64,000 nucleotides of DNA from Polytrichum commune (lineage: Eukaryota > Streptophyta > Polytrichopsida > Polytrichales > Polytrichaceae). Location: assembly GCA_950295325.1 (NCBI GenBank), contig OX485809.1, forward strand, positions 15,316,001 through 15,380,000, written 5' to 3'. Every line of letters starts with the position of its first letter. The stretch's first letter is position 1. The notes below the pieces were generated by a model. It did not search any database, was not told where the DNA came from, and was given only the letters and a program-made list of their open reading frames with translations. The position numbers were made by a program, and so were the translations under genes. Below, piece after piece: positions 12,666 to 23,074 of this stretch.

Positions 12666-13818
12666 CAAGTTAGATTTTTATTTTTCGATTTGACATAAAA
12701 TGTGGATGGATGACAAGTTTAAAATAAAGCGGATGATCTTTAATCGAAGGGCATGTCAAGTTGTGAACATTCTTGAGGTTTGTAGTATTTTGGAAGAAGG
12801 GTTGAATAGTGTGCGAGTGAAACTTAAGAGCATGATATAGTAGTCAAGATTGCATTTTGTTTTCATATTCAATATTCCATAGGATTTTCTAGCGTGACAC
12901 AAAATTTGGTCACGATGACAATGTGTGTGTGTGTGTTTATATACTTTGTTTGTTTATCTTTACAAATTGACATCATAGTACACTTTAAACTCCATACTAT
13001 CACGCTTTGGGGCAACCAAAGTGCACGTGGTTAAGGATTTTTTGTATTGTTAACATGGATGCATGATAAAGGAGAATTAGTGTAGCATGTGATATCTTAG
13101 AACAACACAATGCACACCTTGCAATACATATAATAATTACAATGATGACAACGTGATGTGTACAAGCATGTGGTTTGAATTCTTTGGTGATTTACTTTCT
13201 AATGTTAAAACCAGTGATATATGGGAGGAAAGTGTGACAACAAGGAGTGAGATCTAAAACGAGAACACATGTTCTCTAGTGTTTATGAGACATAAGAGAA
13301 GGAGCGACATTAAGGGGGTTGATATTACAGAGTTTAAAGCATACTTTGAAATGGAAGATGAGATTCCATGATTCCAAGCTTGTTTGGGTGGTCCCCATTG
13401 TAAACCCAAACACTTTAGAACTGATTGTTTTTGTTTATATATATATATATTGAAAATACATTGGTTATTAGCTATGGCCAGGTGGAGAAAAACTATTTTT
13501 CTACTATACAACATAAGAGAAGAAACTTCGATCCCCAAGGGGATCGACGTGAATGAAGTGTTTGTTCATTCCACCCCTAGACCTATGTCCACGGGACATA
13601 GGAATAGGAGTAAAGAACTACTTCCCCCTTTCGAGAGTAGACACTATGGTCACAAGTAACCAGTAACAAAAGAAACCAGCATCAAAGAGGCCAGTACCAT
13701 TCAGGAGGTATAAATAGGGTTAATTAATGAGGAGGTGTGTTTGTGCACAGTTGGGGTGCCTGGTCATGAGCTTATTGTTGTAGAGAGAGGGCGTTTTTCA
13801 TATATGACTTTGGTTTAT
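12666..13818. other. intergenic, no gene seen
   Basis: A short TG microsatellite lies at 12921-12937. The right part (about 13690-13818) is probably the 3' untranslated tail of the minus-strand LINE remnant that ends at 13819. Confidence 0.4.
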
Positions 13819-14350
13819 CTAAGGGGGGTCTTGTAGTTGAGGTAGGGGTTGGTGGTTTTCTAGTCGTCGTTTGTGAAGGAGGATGGACATGGCGTATTGT
13901 ATGGCAATGGTATTAATATTTTTGAAGGTATTTCGGATGGATGGCATAGGTATTTTAAGTTTGTCTTCAAGCAACTTCATTGATGGAATGTGTGTTGCGG
14001 CTCTGGCTCCTGCTGTAATAACAATGAGCGGATCAATTTTCCACCCTAGAGCAGCAATGTTTTCTATGAGTGGCTTGTATTTGTTAGCTTTGGCTTCTAG
14101 TGTTACTGGTGAAAATCTATCATTACAGTATGTGAATTCAATGAATTGTATGGTAAATGTTTCGTCTATATTTGTGGGGGGTTCGTTTTGATACGGTAAG
14201 CCTTTAACGCAGAGAATGTCGGGTCTAAAGCGGGAGTTACAATGGCATCTTTGGGTTCCACATGTGCACGGTAATAGCCAGTTAGGGACGGTGTTTTCTT
14301 GGGGGTTATACAACATAAGACATGGTGGTGGTGATGGTTGTTGTCCCACC
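13819..14350 (-). mobile_element. LINE 3'-end fragment (family 1, copy B)
   Basis: A 176-residue open frame covers the C-terminal part of the LINE protein downstream of its RNase H domain. It shows NWLLPCTCGTQRCHC (cysteine-rich), then DILCVKGLPYQNEP and IQFIEFTYCNDRFSP. It then has ITAGARAATHIPSMKLLEDK and AMSILLHKRRLENHQ. The same order occurs at 28470-29690 on the other strand. It is 5'-truncated at about 14350. The frame is unbroken over this length, so this copy is younger than copy C. Confidence 0.7.
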
Positions 14351-14789
14351 GTTCCCTCAATTCCAACAAGGTGTGGGAACCATGTTAAAGTGATGTGTCA
14401 TATGCATTCAGGACAACACATGCTCATCCTATATTAATAATGGTAAATATTGCAAGCATACTTATCGTGTGATTTACCCTTTGATGCAATATAATGTGGC
14501 CCACAACATACACTGTCACACATTAAAATGTTGTGGAATCTTATACAAGTGAGGGAATTGTTTTTGCATCAATCTCTCCACATCCTTGAAATTCATGAAA
14601 GTTTCATTTTTAGAAAATGACATTCGACAATGAACATTTTGGGAAAATGATTATTTTAATACGGTTGAGATCTCTTTGTGGACACAAAAAATATATATTA
14701 AATAAACAATTGAATCCATCCAGGAAAGATGAGTATAAATTGGAACTTACTTTGTTGGAAGTCTCTCAAATGCACATTATTTTCATTTA

Positions 14790-14928
14790 ATTGAAATACT
14801 ACGACCTACAATGTAGGCCTCCAATGTTGTTCAATGTGGGTTGGATACGATTTGCACCCACAATATTACCCCAAAATTTTTAGTGTTGGTTTCCTTTTAT
14901 ATAGGGTGACTCACAATATTTACCATAA
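14790..14928. repeat. repeat family G, copy 1
   Basis: This is similar to 52245-52372: AAATA(C/T)T, CTACAATGTAGGCCTC / TTACAATGTGGACCTC, CACCCACAATATTACCCC / CACTCACAGTATTATCCCC, TTTTTAGTGT and CACAATATTTACCATAA. The ends CACAGTATTTACC and GGTAATATTGTG-like sequences are partly inverted, so a MITE origin is plausible. Confidence 0.55.
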
Positions 14929-15080
14929 AACACAGGAGGCGCTTGACCACCTGGCCAATTTTCCATCAAGTAGAGAGCCGATTTCATGGGCGGGAATTGA
15001 ACTACCAACCACTCCATTTGGTTTGGGTACCTCTCCACTATCATCCGGTAGTTTAGGGTCACTTCGGATAGTTTGGGTGC
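14928..15080 (-). mobile_element. tRNA-derived SINE, partial copy
   Basis: This matches the more complete SINE at 29851-30034, for example CACAGGAGGCGCTTGACCAC, CATCAAGTAGAGAG and CCGGTAGTTTAGGGTCA. On the minus strand it carries a degenerate box B (GGTAGTTCAATTCCC in place of GGTTCGAATCCC). The A-rich 3' end is missing, replaced by family G sequence. Confidence 0.7.
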
Positions 15081-15117
15081 CATTTGGTGTCAATTATGGT
15101 GTAGTGTCCATGAAGGA

Positions 15118-15345
15118 TTTTGAGCATAATTGGACAAGATCCTAGTGTTTCCAAGTCCAACCGGTTACATGTTGATATCTTTCGTTTTTTCTTCATTCAC
15201 TTGAGGTATATTCTCCAAATTCCTCTAAAAGGATTGGTAATTTTCAGGAAGTCTTGAGCTTCAACCAATTATTTCTCAAGCTCAATTGGTTATTTCTCAA
15301 ACTCAACTGGTTAATTTCAAGCTCAATTGGCTTATATGTAATTAG
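15118..15345 (-). repeat. repeat family E, copy 1
   Basis: Reverse-complement matches to 30880-31222, 31655-31835 and 34085-34330 include CCAAGTCCAACCGGTTACAT, AATTATTTCTCAAGCTCAA and ATTGGACAAGATCCTAGTGT. It is non-coding and its end structure is unresolved. Confidence 0.65.
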
Positions 15346-15570
15346 CGGTTGGTTCACCCTATCCATTGTTACGATGTAATAGGATTCATTTAGAGTAGAG
15401 GCATCCCCAACAGATCACTTAAGAAATTTTGTGTCATATTTGGAGAAGTATAAGGCCGTGCAAATTTTTTCATGTGTAGAAAGATAGAAACTAAGAGGAT
15501 TGTAAAATTTACGGAAATTTTATTCTTAAAAATTTAAAATTTTATTTTATGCTTTTAATTTAATTTTAAA

Positions 15571-16210
15571 TTGATCGGAAATAGGCGCCTCTACTATAAA
15601 AAGCAGACATCCCAGCGGAAGGATGACATACAGTGATAGACGAACGACTATCATCCATTCAGGGAACAGGGGGACTCCCACTCTCTCCGACCAAACCCTA
15701 CTTTCCATCGCTCTCGACCCTCTCGAGCTTTGATCGATTTCACATGAAGCAAATGTCGTTGTAATCGAATTTGGCCTGAGCACATTCTTCGGAAGCAGGG
15801 CAAGGTGATTCGGAAATTTGGTGGAAGGAGAGGGAAGGAAATATTGGCAACATGGGGCTTGATGTCGAAATGAAGGCCGCGGACCCTCCAGCTGCTTCAC
15901 CTCTTTCCAGTAAGATTCTGTCGCTCGATGTGTATTTTGTGCACACAATCATTCGTAGGTCTTTAGGGAGGGGGTTTGATGATTTAAATCGAGAATGAGA
16001 GTATGGCATGCGGTTATTGTCGGCATTTGGTCGATGTTTCTTCGATTAGGGTTGGGAAAAAAATGGGGTGTCTGGGATTGTTTTTAATTCTACACGGTTG
16101 GTTGGGGGATGGTTTGATAAGGGGATCTTAATTATGCTCTCGTTGGCGATAGTCCTTAATGGATAAGAGGGTGGAAGGTTTTTGATTTTCTGTGGCATTT
16201 TTATGTGTTG
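15571..16210 (+). repeat. inverted copy of RPN3 promoter, exon 1 and intron 1
   Basis: This is the reverse complement of 9495-8845 with roughly one difference per 10-15 bases. It covers the promoter, the 5' leader, the 58-base first exon (15852-15909; encoded residues identical to RPN3 residues 1-19) and its donor CCA|GTAAGATT. It also covers the whole of intron 1 except its final TAG. Similarity stops at 16210, where the parent continues TAG|ATCTCAAGG and this copy continues GTTGATGCTGAAG, the RBM34-like coding sequence. The copy has thus become the 5' end of another gene. Confidence 0.93.
15595..15603 (+). promoter_or_regulatory. putative TATA box of the captured promoter
   Basis: TATAAAAAG lies 257 bp upstream of the ATG at 15852, at the position that corresponds to TATAAGAAG in the RPN3 parent. 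It would start transcription of the RBM34-like gene. It is read from sequence only. Confidence 0.4.
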
Positions 16211-19200
16211 GTTGATGCTGAAGATGATGATGTCAAGCCTATCAAGAAGAGAAGTAAGAAGCCATTAGATGACAAAGAAGATGATGGTGTCAAGAATATC
16301 AAGAAGAGAATTAGGAAGCCATTAGGTGACGAGGAAGAGGATGATGCCAAGCCTATCAAGAAGAAAATTAAGAAGCCAATAGATGACGAGGAAGATGATT
16401 TTAAGAAGCCAATCAAGAAGAAGAAAACAAAGAGGGAGCTTGAAGAGGAGGAAATCAAATTGGTTCGAACTATCTTTGTGGGCAACTTGCCTACTACAGT
16501 GAAGAAAAAGCATCTGATACGAGAGTTTTCACAGTTTGGACAAGTGGACACGGCTCGCCTGCGATCTGTTGCCCTAGTCGATGTACGTCTCTTCTTCAAA
16601 GATACTCCACCTGCACTTGCTCACTTCCTGCCAAGTCTTTCTATTTTCATTCCATTTACACTGCAATTTCTGAGACACAGAATCCTTCGTGTTCCAACAG
16701 ACTAAACTTCCTCGCAAGGCAGCTGTTATCACTGGACAGGTCAATGAAACTCGCAGCAGGTTCTGCTTTCTACTTTTACATTTCTCATTCTGTTCTCCAC
16801 TGTCTATTGTCCTTGCTGCTCATATTTTGTGACCTGATAAAATGTAATTGCAGAGCTGCAGTTCTTTTACAGTGTTCCAACGTTAGTCTCCACATGTTTT
16901 TCTGAAGTTATCACACAAATTTTAGACTATGTAACAACATCATGAAGTTAATGGTCTGCTCTTTGTGATTGATGAAAAGGATAGTCCTCCATCACTTCAG
17001 TTTTGTAGCCAGGATACAGAAAATTCCTATATGCAACTTCATGTCAATATTGAATGATCTTCTCTGAATTTTTCTGGAGTTGCAAGAATGGATGTGTCTT
17101 TTGATCTACTCACTTGTTGAGGGAACAGTATAGGCCTGGTATTCTTGGGGCTAAGATCACTGTAAATTGCATGTGTAAACTGAGCATACTCTGAGTTTAA
17201 TTAGGCCTGGAACGGTACTTCCTAAGCACAGTCTGTGCTCATTTGAATTCCCTATGTCGGTGATTAAAGTGGATTTGTGGGTGATGACAGCATGAATGCT
17301 TATGTTGTTTTTGAAGAGGAAGCATCAGCAAAGGCTGCTCTGGCCCACAATATGTCAGAGGTGCGTTTATCTTAATGATCATGTTATCTTGCTTGGGTTG
17401 AAGTTGGAAGAAGGGATCCCATTGACTTGAAGCCTTGTCTCGTGTCTATTCAAAACGATTTTTTGCCAGTTTGAAATCTTATAGGCTTGGGGTTTCTAGC
17501 TACTCTTCAGGATAATGGTTATTAAAGGAAGAATCACCAGAGCATGTGGTAATTTTCTATTGGAGCTGATGGTTTCTCAAGACCACATCAGTTTTGTAGT
17601 TTGTGAAACTACATTGAATTGATTGATGGAGCTCATGACTCTGTTATTTGTGATGACTTTGAGGTGTGAAATTTTGGCTGAACTGATACATATTTTTGGT
17701 CACCTTCCATGTAGTTCTGGTAGTTTGCTTTGCAAACATCTCAGCATGATCTAATAATAGATAATTGAATTGTATCCTAGGTGCGTGTGTATTGTGATTA
17801 CATTGCAGAGCTATGTGAATGCTTTTGAACATTTCTTTAATGATTTCAGTTTTGTAAAGGTTTGTTTATATGTTCCAACTCTTGTTTTATCTCTCCACCA
17901 ATGTGGCAAACTTTGCAGCATTAAACCAATTATGATATGGCATGTAGTTTCAAGGGAAGCACATTCGAGTAGACATGGCAACAGCTCCTCGCAAGGAAGG
18001 TGCAGCTGGGACTAGTAATGCAGCTGAATATGATCGAACCCGCTCAATATTTTTGGGGAATGTTCCTTTTGATGTAGAGGTATGGGACTTTCTTTTTCTT
18101 GCTTAAGTCAGCAGACCCCACCTACTTGAGATGACCTAGCTCTAGTACTGTTACATACTTTATACTGACATGTCCCTTGATCAAAGGATGAAGAATAAGG
18201 AATCACTCAGTAAAGTACACAGTATGTATTTTCTATTCCATATGGTTGTGTCACCTCTCTTGCAAAGTCCAAATGAATATTAGGTCAGAGGGCACCCTAT
18301 TTCTCTCTCCCCTTAGTTTCATGGTGTAGGTCGCTTGCAGAGAGGGATGGGGTCCCCTCTGCAGTATTTCTCCCGGAAATGTTTTCAACAAAGCTTTCCC
18401 AAATCTTACAAATTACTGATGAGATGGTAGTTATTCATGCTTTATGAGCATCCTGCACGGGATTAGTAAACATTACACGCTTCACCTACATGGCTAATCC
18501 TTCCCTTTAAGCAACAAACTAACACTCTACACAAGACTTGGAAACACAGCACAGGGATGAAAGCAAGTCACGTAGTCTGTTTTGGATATATGTTGCACTG
18601 AAATAATCCAAGTTGGTAAAGGACATGTTCTGAATGCTACTGTATAATCCAAGGTGGGAGGGGGACATCTTTCTGCACTCACAGGGAGCCATATCATGTA
18701 CCATGGGAGCACCCTGTACAATAAAATGAGATGGGTAGTCAATATCCAATTGCTTGTTAATCAGGGACATGGAATCCTCTTCATGTGCAGGAAGAGGATC
18801 TTTATACAGTATTTGCAAATGATAACCCTGAGCTGGGTGTTGAGGCCATCAGAGTGCCAAGGGATCCTAAGACCAGTATTGGCAAAGGATTTGGCTTTGT
18901 ACTCTTCAAAACAAAGGTGATGATTAGGAAATCCTTAAGGCCTTCTGTAAGTCCTGTTTTTGCATTGTGAGTACTTGGGAAAAAGAGGCGAGGATCATTT
19001 CTGCGAAGTTGGGAGCTTTTATCTTTCATTGTACCTGAATTTTTGCTTAACTGGAGTACATTGCCTTTTTGGTAGCAAGTTCGCAAGTCAAGGTGAAGAT
19101 TCTGTCTGCATTAGTTGAAGGCTGTCTGTATCCTGTGTTGTGTGTTGTCTGTTGCATTTTGACATCTAAGAATCTTGACAACAGTGGGGAGGGACAATTC

Positions 19201-19833
19201 TTTCAACCTTAGCAAGGGGTAGCCCCAATATGATGCTAGTGTCTTGCAGTTTTCAATCTTCTATCTGTACTACATAAGCATGTACAAGCAACATCTTAAT
19301 GACCAGTATATGGTTGGTGCTATTAGGCTGGTGCAGCTGCTGCACTTGCGAAAAAGTCGGTAAAAATTGGAGATAGGCCCCTGCGGGTTGTAAGAATGGG
19401 AAGCCAGCATCGACTGAACAGTGCATCGAAACCCAATAAGAATAATGGAGGGCGCCCTATAAACAATATATCAGCCAGTAGGCTTCGGATTTCTGGACAA
19501 GAGTCCTTGGCACCAACAAAAGGTCCACTTCCATGGGAGGGAACACGCTCTACCAAGTCAGATGGTCGGCCAGGAAAAGTGACTATTGGGCAGCAGGCTA
19601 AAAAGCGATCTGGTCCAGGAAGTGCTAGTTCTTCACATCCTTCTGGTCCTGCTCCAAAGGTGCGAAATTCAAAAAGGCCTGCTGTTGCAGCTAGGAAGCA
19701 GGCAGCCTTAGTTGTCAAGTCTGGTGGCATACCAAAACCAAAATCTCCAAATAGCAGCGGTCAGAAACGCAAGAAGAATGATAAAGGAAGGAAAGGAGGC
19801 CTCAAGGGAAAGGGCAAGAAGCCCAAGAAGTAA
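15852..19833 (+). CDS. NOP12/RBM34-like nucleolar RNA-binding protein with RPN3-derived first exon
   Basis: Yeast Nop12 and animal RBM34, each with two RRMs, are nucleolar proteins; Nop12 acts in pre-25S rRNA processing. Exons join in phase: 15852-15909, 16224-16582, 16701-16759, 17291-17360, 17948-18079, 18791-18916 and 19327-19833, giving 436 aa. Residues 1-19 come from the copied RPN3 exon. Residues 20-97 form an acidic/basic region of four repeats (PIKKR.KKPLDD.EDD). RRM1 starts at about 101 (RTIFVGNLP; later SMNAYVVFEEEASAKAAL, GKHIRVDMA). RRM2 starts at about 214 (RSIFLGNVPFDVEEEDLYTV, GKGFGFVLFKTK). The tail is lysine-rich and ends KGKGKKPKK. The coding frame at 16160-16582 has no ATG and the next exon has none either. 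The 5' join to exon 1 is therefore inferred; exons 2-7 are secure. Confidence 0.85.
16217..16430 (+). repeat. coding minisatellite, about 60-bp unit
   Basis: Four imperfect units encode alternating basic (PIKKRSKKP, NIKKRIRKP, PIKKKIKKP, PIKKKKTK) and acidic (LDDKEDD, LGDEEEDD, IDDEEDD) blocks in the N-terminal part of the RBM34-like protein. Such KKxE-type tracts are common in nucleolar proteins. Confidence 0.8.
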
Positions 19834-20862
19834 AAGGTAGAATTGAGGAACCTACTCTGGCTGCAATGTGGTGAAGGGGGAATGGAGAAGATGGTCCTGG
19901 TTTTGGATTGAGTGAATTGGTTTTGTGCAGAAGGGGAGGTACATTACAAAGTTATTTAGGAAATGTTGTTGAGGTCTTGGTAGGATGTATGTTATCTTAT
20001 TCAAGATACGGACCAGAAGAAGAGTGATTGGATCACTACCGCCAGGGTGTCTGTCTGGTTCTTAATGCAGATGTGAAGGCAGTTGAAGGTCTTGGTGGAG
20101 AGAAGCTTAGATATTGCAACAAAGGCAAGGTGTCTGTTCATTGCAACTACCTCAATACTGAAGTTCTGGTCAATATGAAGAGACTAGTTGGATCATGGTA
20201 CCTTTGATCTGGCTGCCAAGTTGCAGTTACTGCACTTTGGTCCACAGTTGCTAGCAGCGATTTGGAACTCAGATCAGTATTTAAGTCCAGCCTCGTCCCA
20301 GCTTTGTAGGCTATTATGTATCAATAGTTTTTTTGGAGTTCCATTCTTTCACGAGCAAAAGTGCTCTCGGATTTTTTCACTTCTATTCAGCAAGGCCTTA
20401 TTTCGAGCAGTTGAGCAGAAAAATGCAAGATAAAAAGAAGATTTGAGAAGTTCTGTTGGCATTTCACATGGCTTCGATTCTTCAGATTGGTGACATTTCT
20501 GTGTCAATATACTGATCATTCTAATTTCCATTATTCACAACATTGATTCCACATGGGAAGCACTTGGAATGGTGTACCTACCCTCAGGTTTGTATCCAAT
20601 CACAATGGGGACCTGAAAAGGTCTCTGAAATTGAGAAGGTAGATCCAACACCCTGATTATGTTTATGGGGTGTTGGTCAAAAGCCGAAACTCTTTGAAAT
20701 CAAGGCAGGTAGTCTTGACGACGTCGATGAGCTCGACGAAGCCCCAGGTATGTTCAGCTACAGTCCATAGGTTTGAATAATAATGCATGCATGCATGCAT
20801 GCAGACAGTTGGGTAGTCTTCTGACATCTGCTTGTTTGTCTTTGTGAGTACGGAAATGCTGC
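19834..20862. other. 3' flank of the RBM34-like gene
   Basis: It probably includes the 3' UTR; no further coding exon was recognised. An ATGC microsatellite lies at 20783-20803. Confidence 0.5.
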
Positions 20863-21182
20863 TAAGGTAGACATGCCTAAAAAGAACACAACAATAATTT
20901 GGACACCTATACTTGAGTGTTATGTGTCTAGGTATGGATCAAAGGACTGGCACCAGAAAGACATGTTATTTTAGTAGAGATTGGCGTGCTCAAAATATGC
21001 TAACCATTCTAGACTCGGTAGTCAACATAACTGGGGGATATTCATATGAGCTCCAAAAATTCTTGAGGCAAAGTCTAAGGACACAAGTTAGTTTTGCTCT
21101 TATTTGGATTTGCTAATTCTGTGTTTCATATTGTATGAGAAGTAGGTGCAGAGAGAAAAGCATCTAAGGCATGTCGACCATA
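20863..21182 (+). mobile_element. MITE family A, copy 2
   Basis: This starts CTAAGGTAGACATGCC and ends AAGGCATGTCGACCA, which gives a clear inverted end pair. The interior is as in copy 1 (GGATCAAAGGACTGGCACCA, CTAACCATTCTAGACTCGG). It is shorter by an internal deletion. Confidence 0.8.
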
Positions 21183-21185
21183 TAA

Positions 21186-21555
21186 GTTAAGAGTGATGCT
21201 AAGAACAAATGTTAAGCAAGGTCCACGAGTACTAGCACATGCTTGTGTAATGTACAAGGTGAATCAAGGTTAGTATCAGATGTACAGAAAATCCACAAAT
21301 GCAAGACACCCTTGGAGGTTGACTGCTCCTGCCAGTTTTGTTTGTCGTGAGCATGTTAATTATGCTATAAGTAAGGTAAAACTGATGCTAGAAGTAGATC
21401 TTAAGTGAGGTCCGAGGGCTCATGGCATATTCTTGCATAACTTAATTCAGAAGATGAATCAGGGTTTATCTTCAGATGTACAAGACGCCCATAAATACAA
21501 GACAACCTTGGAGATTTTACTGCCCTTGCCATTTTGGAAGCATGCTGACAATTTG
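21186..21555. repeat. direct duplication of about 185 bp
   Basis: Two adjacent units (about 21186-21365 and 21373-21555) share TGATGCTA, TTAAG(C/T)(A/G)AGGTCC, GGTGAATCA / AGATGAATCA, CAGATGTACA, AAGACA(C/A)CCTTGGAG and CTGCC(A/C)(G/T)TT blocks. They are non-coding. Confidence 0.65.
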
Positions 21556-21559
21556 CAAT

Positions 21560-21925
21560 AAAAACGTCTTCAACCTCGTGTTTTGGTTTGGTGGAAGAAT
21601 GTCAATAAAACCAATATTCCACCCAACACCAACACCCTAAAATCTTGCATAATATGTGCATAATAATTGCGACAATGAGTTTCCTTGGTATTTTTGGGTA
21701 AATCGACTGATAAAACTCTGAACTCTCATAACTTTTGGATGTGGACTTCAGATAAGGGATACTTTGGAGTGTTGGAATCCCTTGTCAATTGCTAATGATA
21801 TCCATTTATAAAAAAAAAACTTAAATTTAACAAAGAAAAGAAAAGATAGATATACTCGATGTGTAAAGATTTTATTTAAAAAAAAATTTAAGAACATATT
21901 TCCATCAATTAAGAATCACATATAT
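21560..21925. repeat. dispersed repeat with CCAACACC and CATAACTTTTG motifs
   Basis: The stretch CACCAACACCCTAAAATCTT, CTCATAACTTTTGGATGTGG and GTCAATTGCTAATGA recurs in variant form at 27405-27660 and 34535-34690. The repeat is about 200 bp and its borders are unclear. Confidence 0.5.
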
Positions 21926-22075
21926 TCTTCTTTTTTGAGACAAAAGGCCAACAAAGCCAATGCCAAATGCATTAAGAACCAAGAAAACTCGCCCACCATG
22001 ACGGGAGGCGGGGCCCCTCAGACGTGAAACACCGCCATGTAAAAGTAGCATCAACAGAACCCCACCATGGACAAC
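21926..22075 (-). mobile_element. retroposon 3' tail (LINE/SINE-like)
   Basis: Read on the minus strand the segment ends TTTGTTGGCCTTTTGTCTC followed by A-rich sequence. This resembles the 3' end of the SINE at 29851 (GTCGGCCTTCTGTCTC plus poly-A). The upstream part (GGTGGGGTTCTGTTGATGC and so on) is not shared. It is probably the tail of a retroposon that shares its 3' end with the SINE. Confidence 0.5.
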
Positions 22076-22453
22076 CCCCACCCCACCTGCCAAGCACAAC
22101 CCCTGGACCACCAAATTGCCCATCGAAGAGCTTTACCTCCTAACTACGTTGCCGCTTCCAGTTCCAAACATTATTCAAATTGTTCTTCCTACAAAGAACA
22201 TTCCTCAATTAAGAATCACATATCATACTTCAATGATGACCCTGGGCCATCATTTATTGGTCATCTTGAAGTGGAAGTGCCACACGTCACAAAACTGCTC
22301 ATTGAAACTTGTGACAATCACTGATGTGGCATAAAAATAAAGTAATGATTTGACTTACAAAGTGAGGGTTGTTCATGCCCTAGTTGCACCACCAATTAGT
22401 TAACTTCAACCTTGGATATGGAATGTTGAGAAGATATGTTAACTCTAGTGAAC

Positions 22454-22748
22454 AACATTAAACATTTAATCTACTGTGGCATTAAAAATGTGTTTTGTTT
22501 GTTAGTTAGAGTGGTTATGATGACTTGTCATGTAGCATCAAGTGGTATATGTCAACCTCTCTAGTTGTCACCTAGTGATTACAAGACAACTAATGTGGGC
22601 TGATGACGAATAGTGTGGCCCACACTAAAGTAGATTAATTGTCTTGCAAACAATGGGTGGCAACTAGACATGACGTCACATGGTACGTGGTGCTACATTA
22701 CAAGTCACAAAAACCAATTAACATGGCACACCAATGTTAATGTTTGAC
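22454..22748. mobile_element. foldback MITE family D, copy 1
   Basis: The two halves are inverted repeats over about 120 bp. On the left are GACTTGTCATGTAGCATCAA and CTAGTTGTCACC. On the right are GGTGGCAACTAG and TGGTGCTACATTACAAGTC. The central loop near 22595-22635 contains AGTGTGGCCCACACT, itself a palindrome. A half copy is at 53430-53576. Confidence 0.85.
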
Positions 22749-23074
22749 TAACTCATATGTCTAGCGTAGCGTATTTAAAGCTTTTTAACACGTTTCATGG
22801 ACTCTTAGCTAGAGAGCAAGAAGACAAGATTGAGAGTGCGAAACTTTGATATTTTCAAACCTCCAAAGTCATTCTATAGTTGATCACTTTTCATGTAAAG
22901 AAAACTCTATTTTATATTGGAAAGAATTTTCTTGCATGGACATGGATAAAGCATGGGGCATGTGCTAGAACGGCGAGGAAGAGAACAACTTTTGCATGGC
23001 TAGAGGCTTCTCCGTACCCAATACTCACTCACTAAGAGTCAAGAGTAAACGATGGTAAGGACAAAAGGTCACAT
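22749..23074. other. intergenic, nothing recognised
   Basis: This is a short spacer between the foldback element and the 23075 element. No open frame or repeat was noticed. Confidence 0.4.

Noticed and set aside
14834-15145. 103-aa plus-strand ORF
   Set aside because: It spans the antisense of a SINE and repeat family G.
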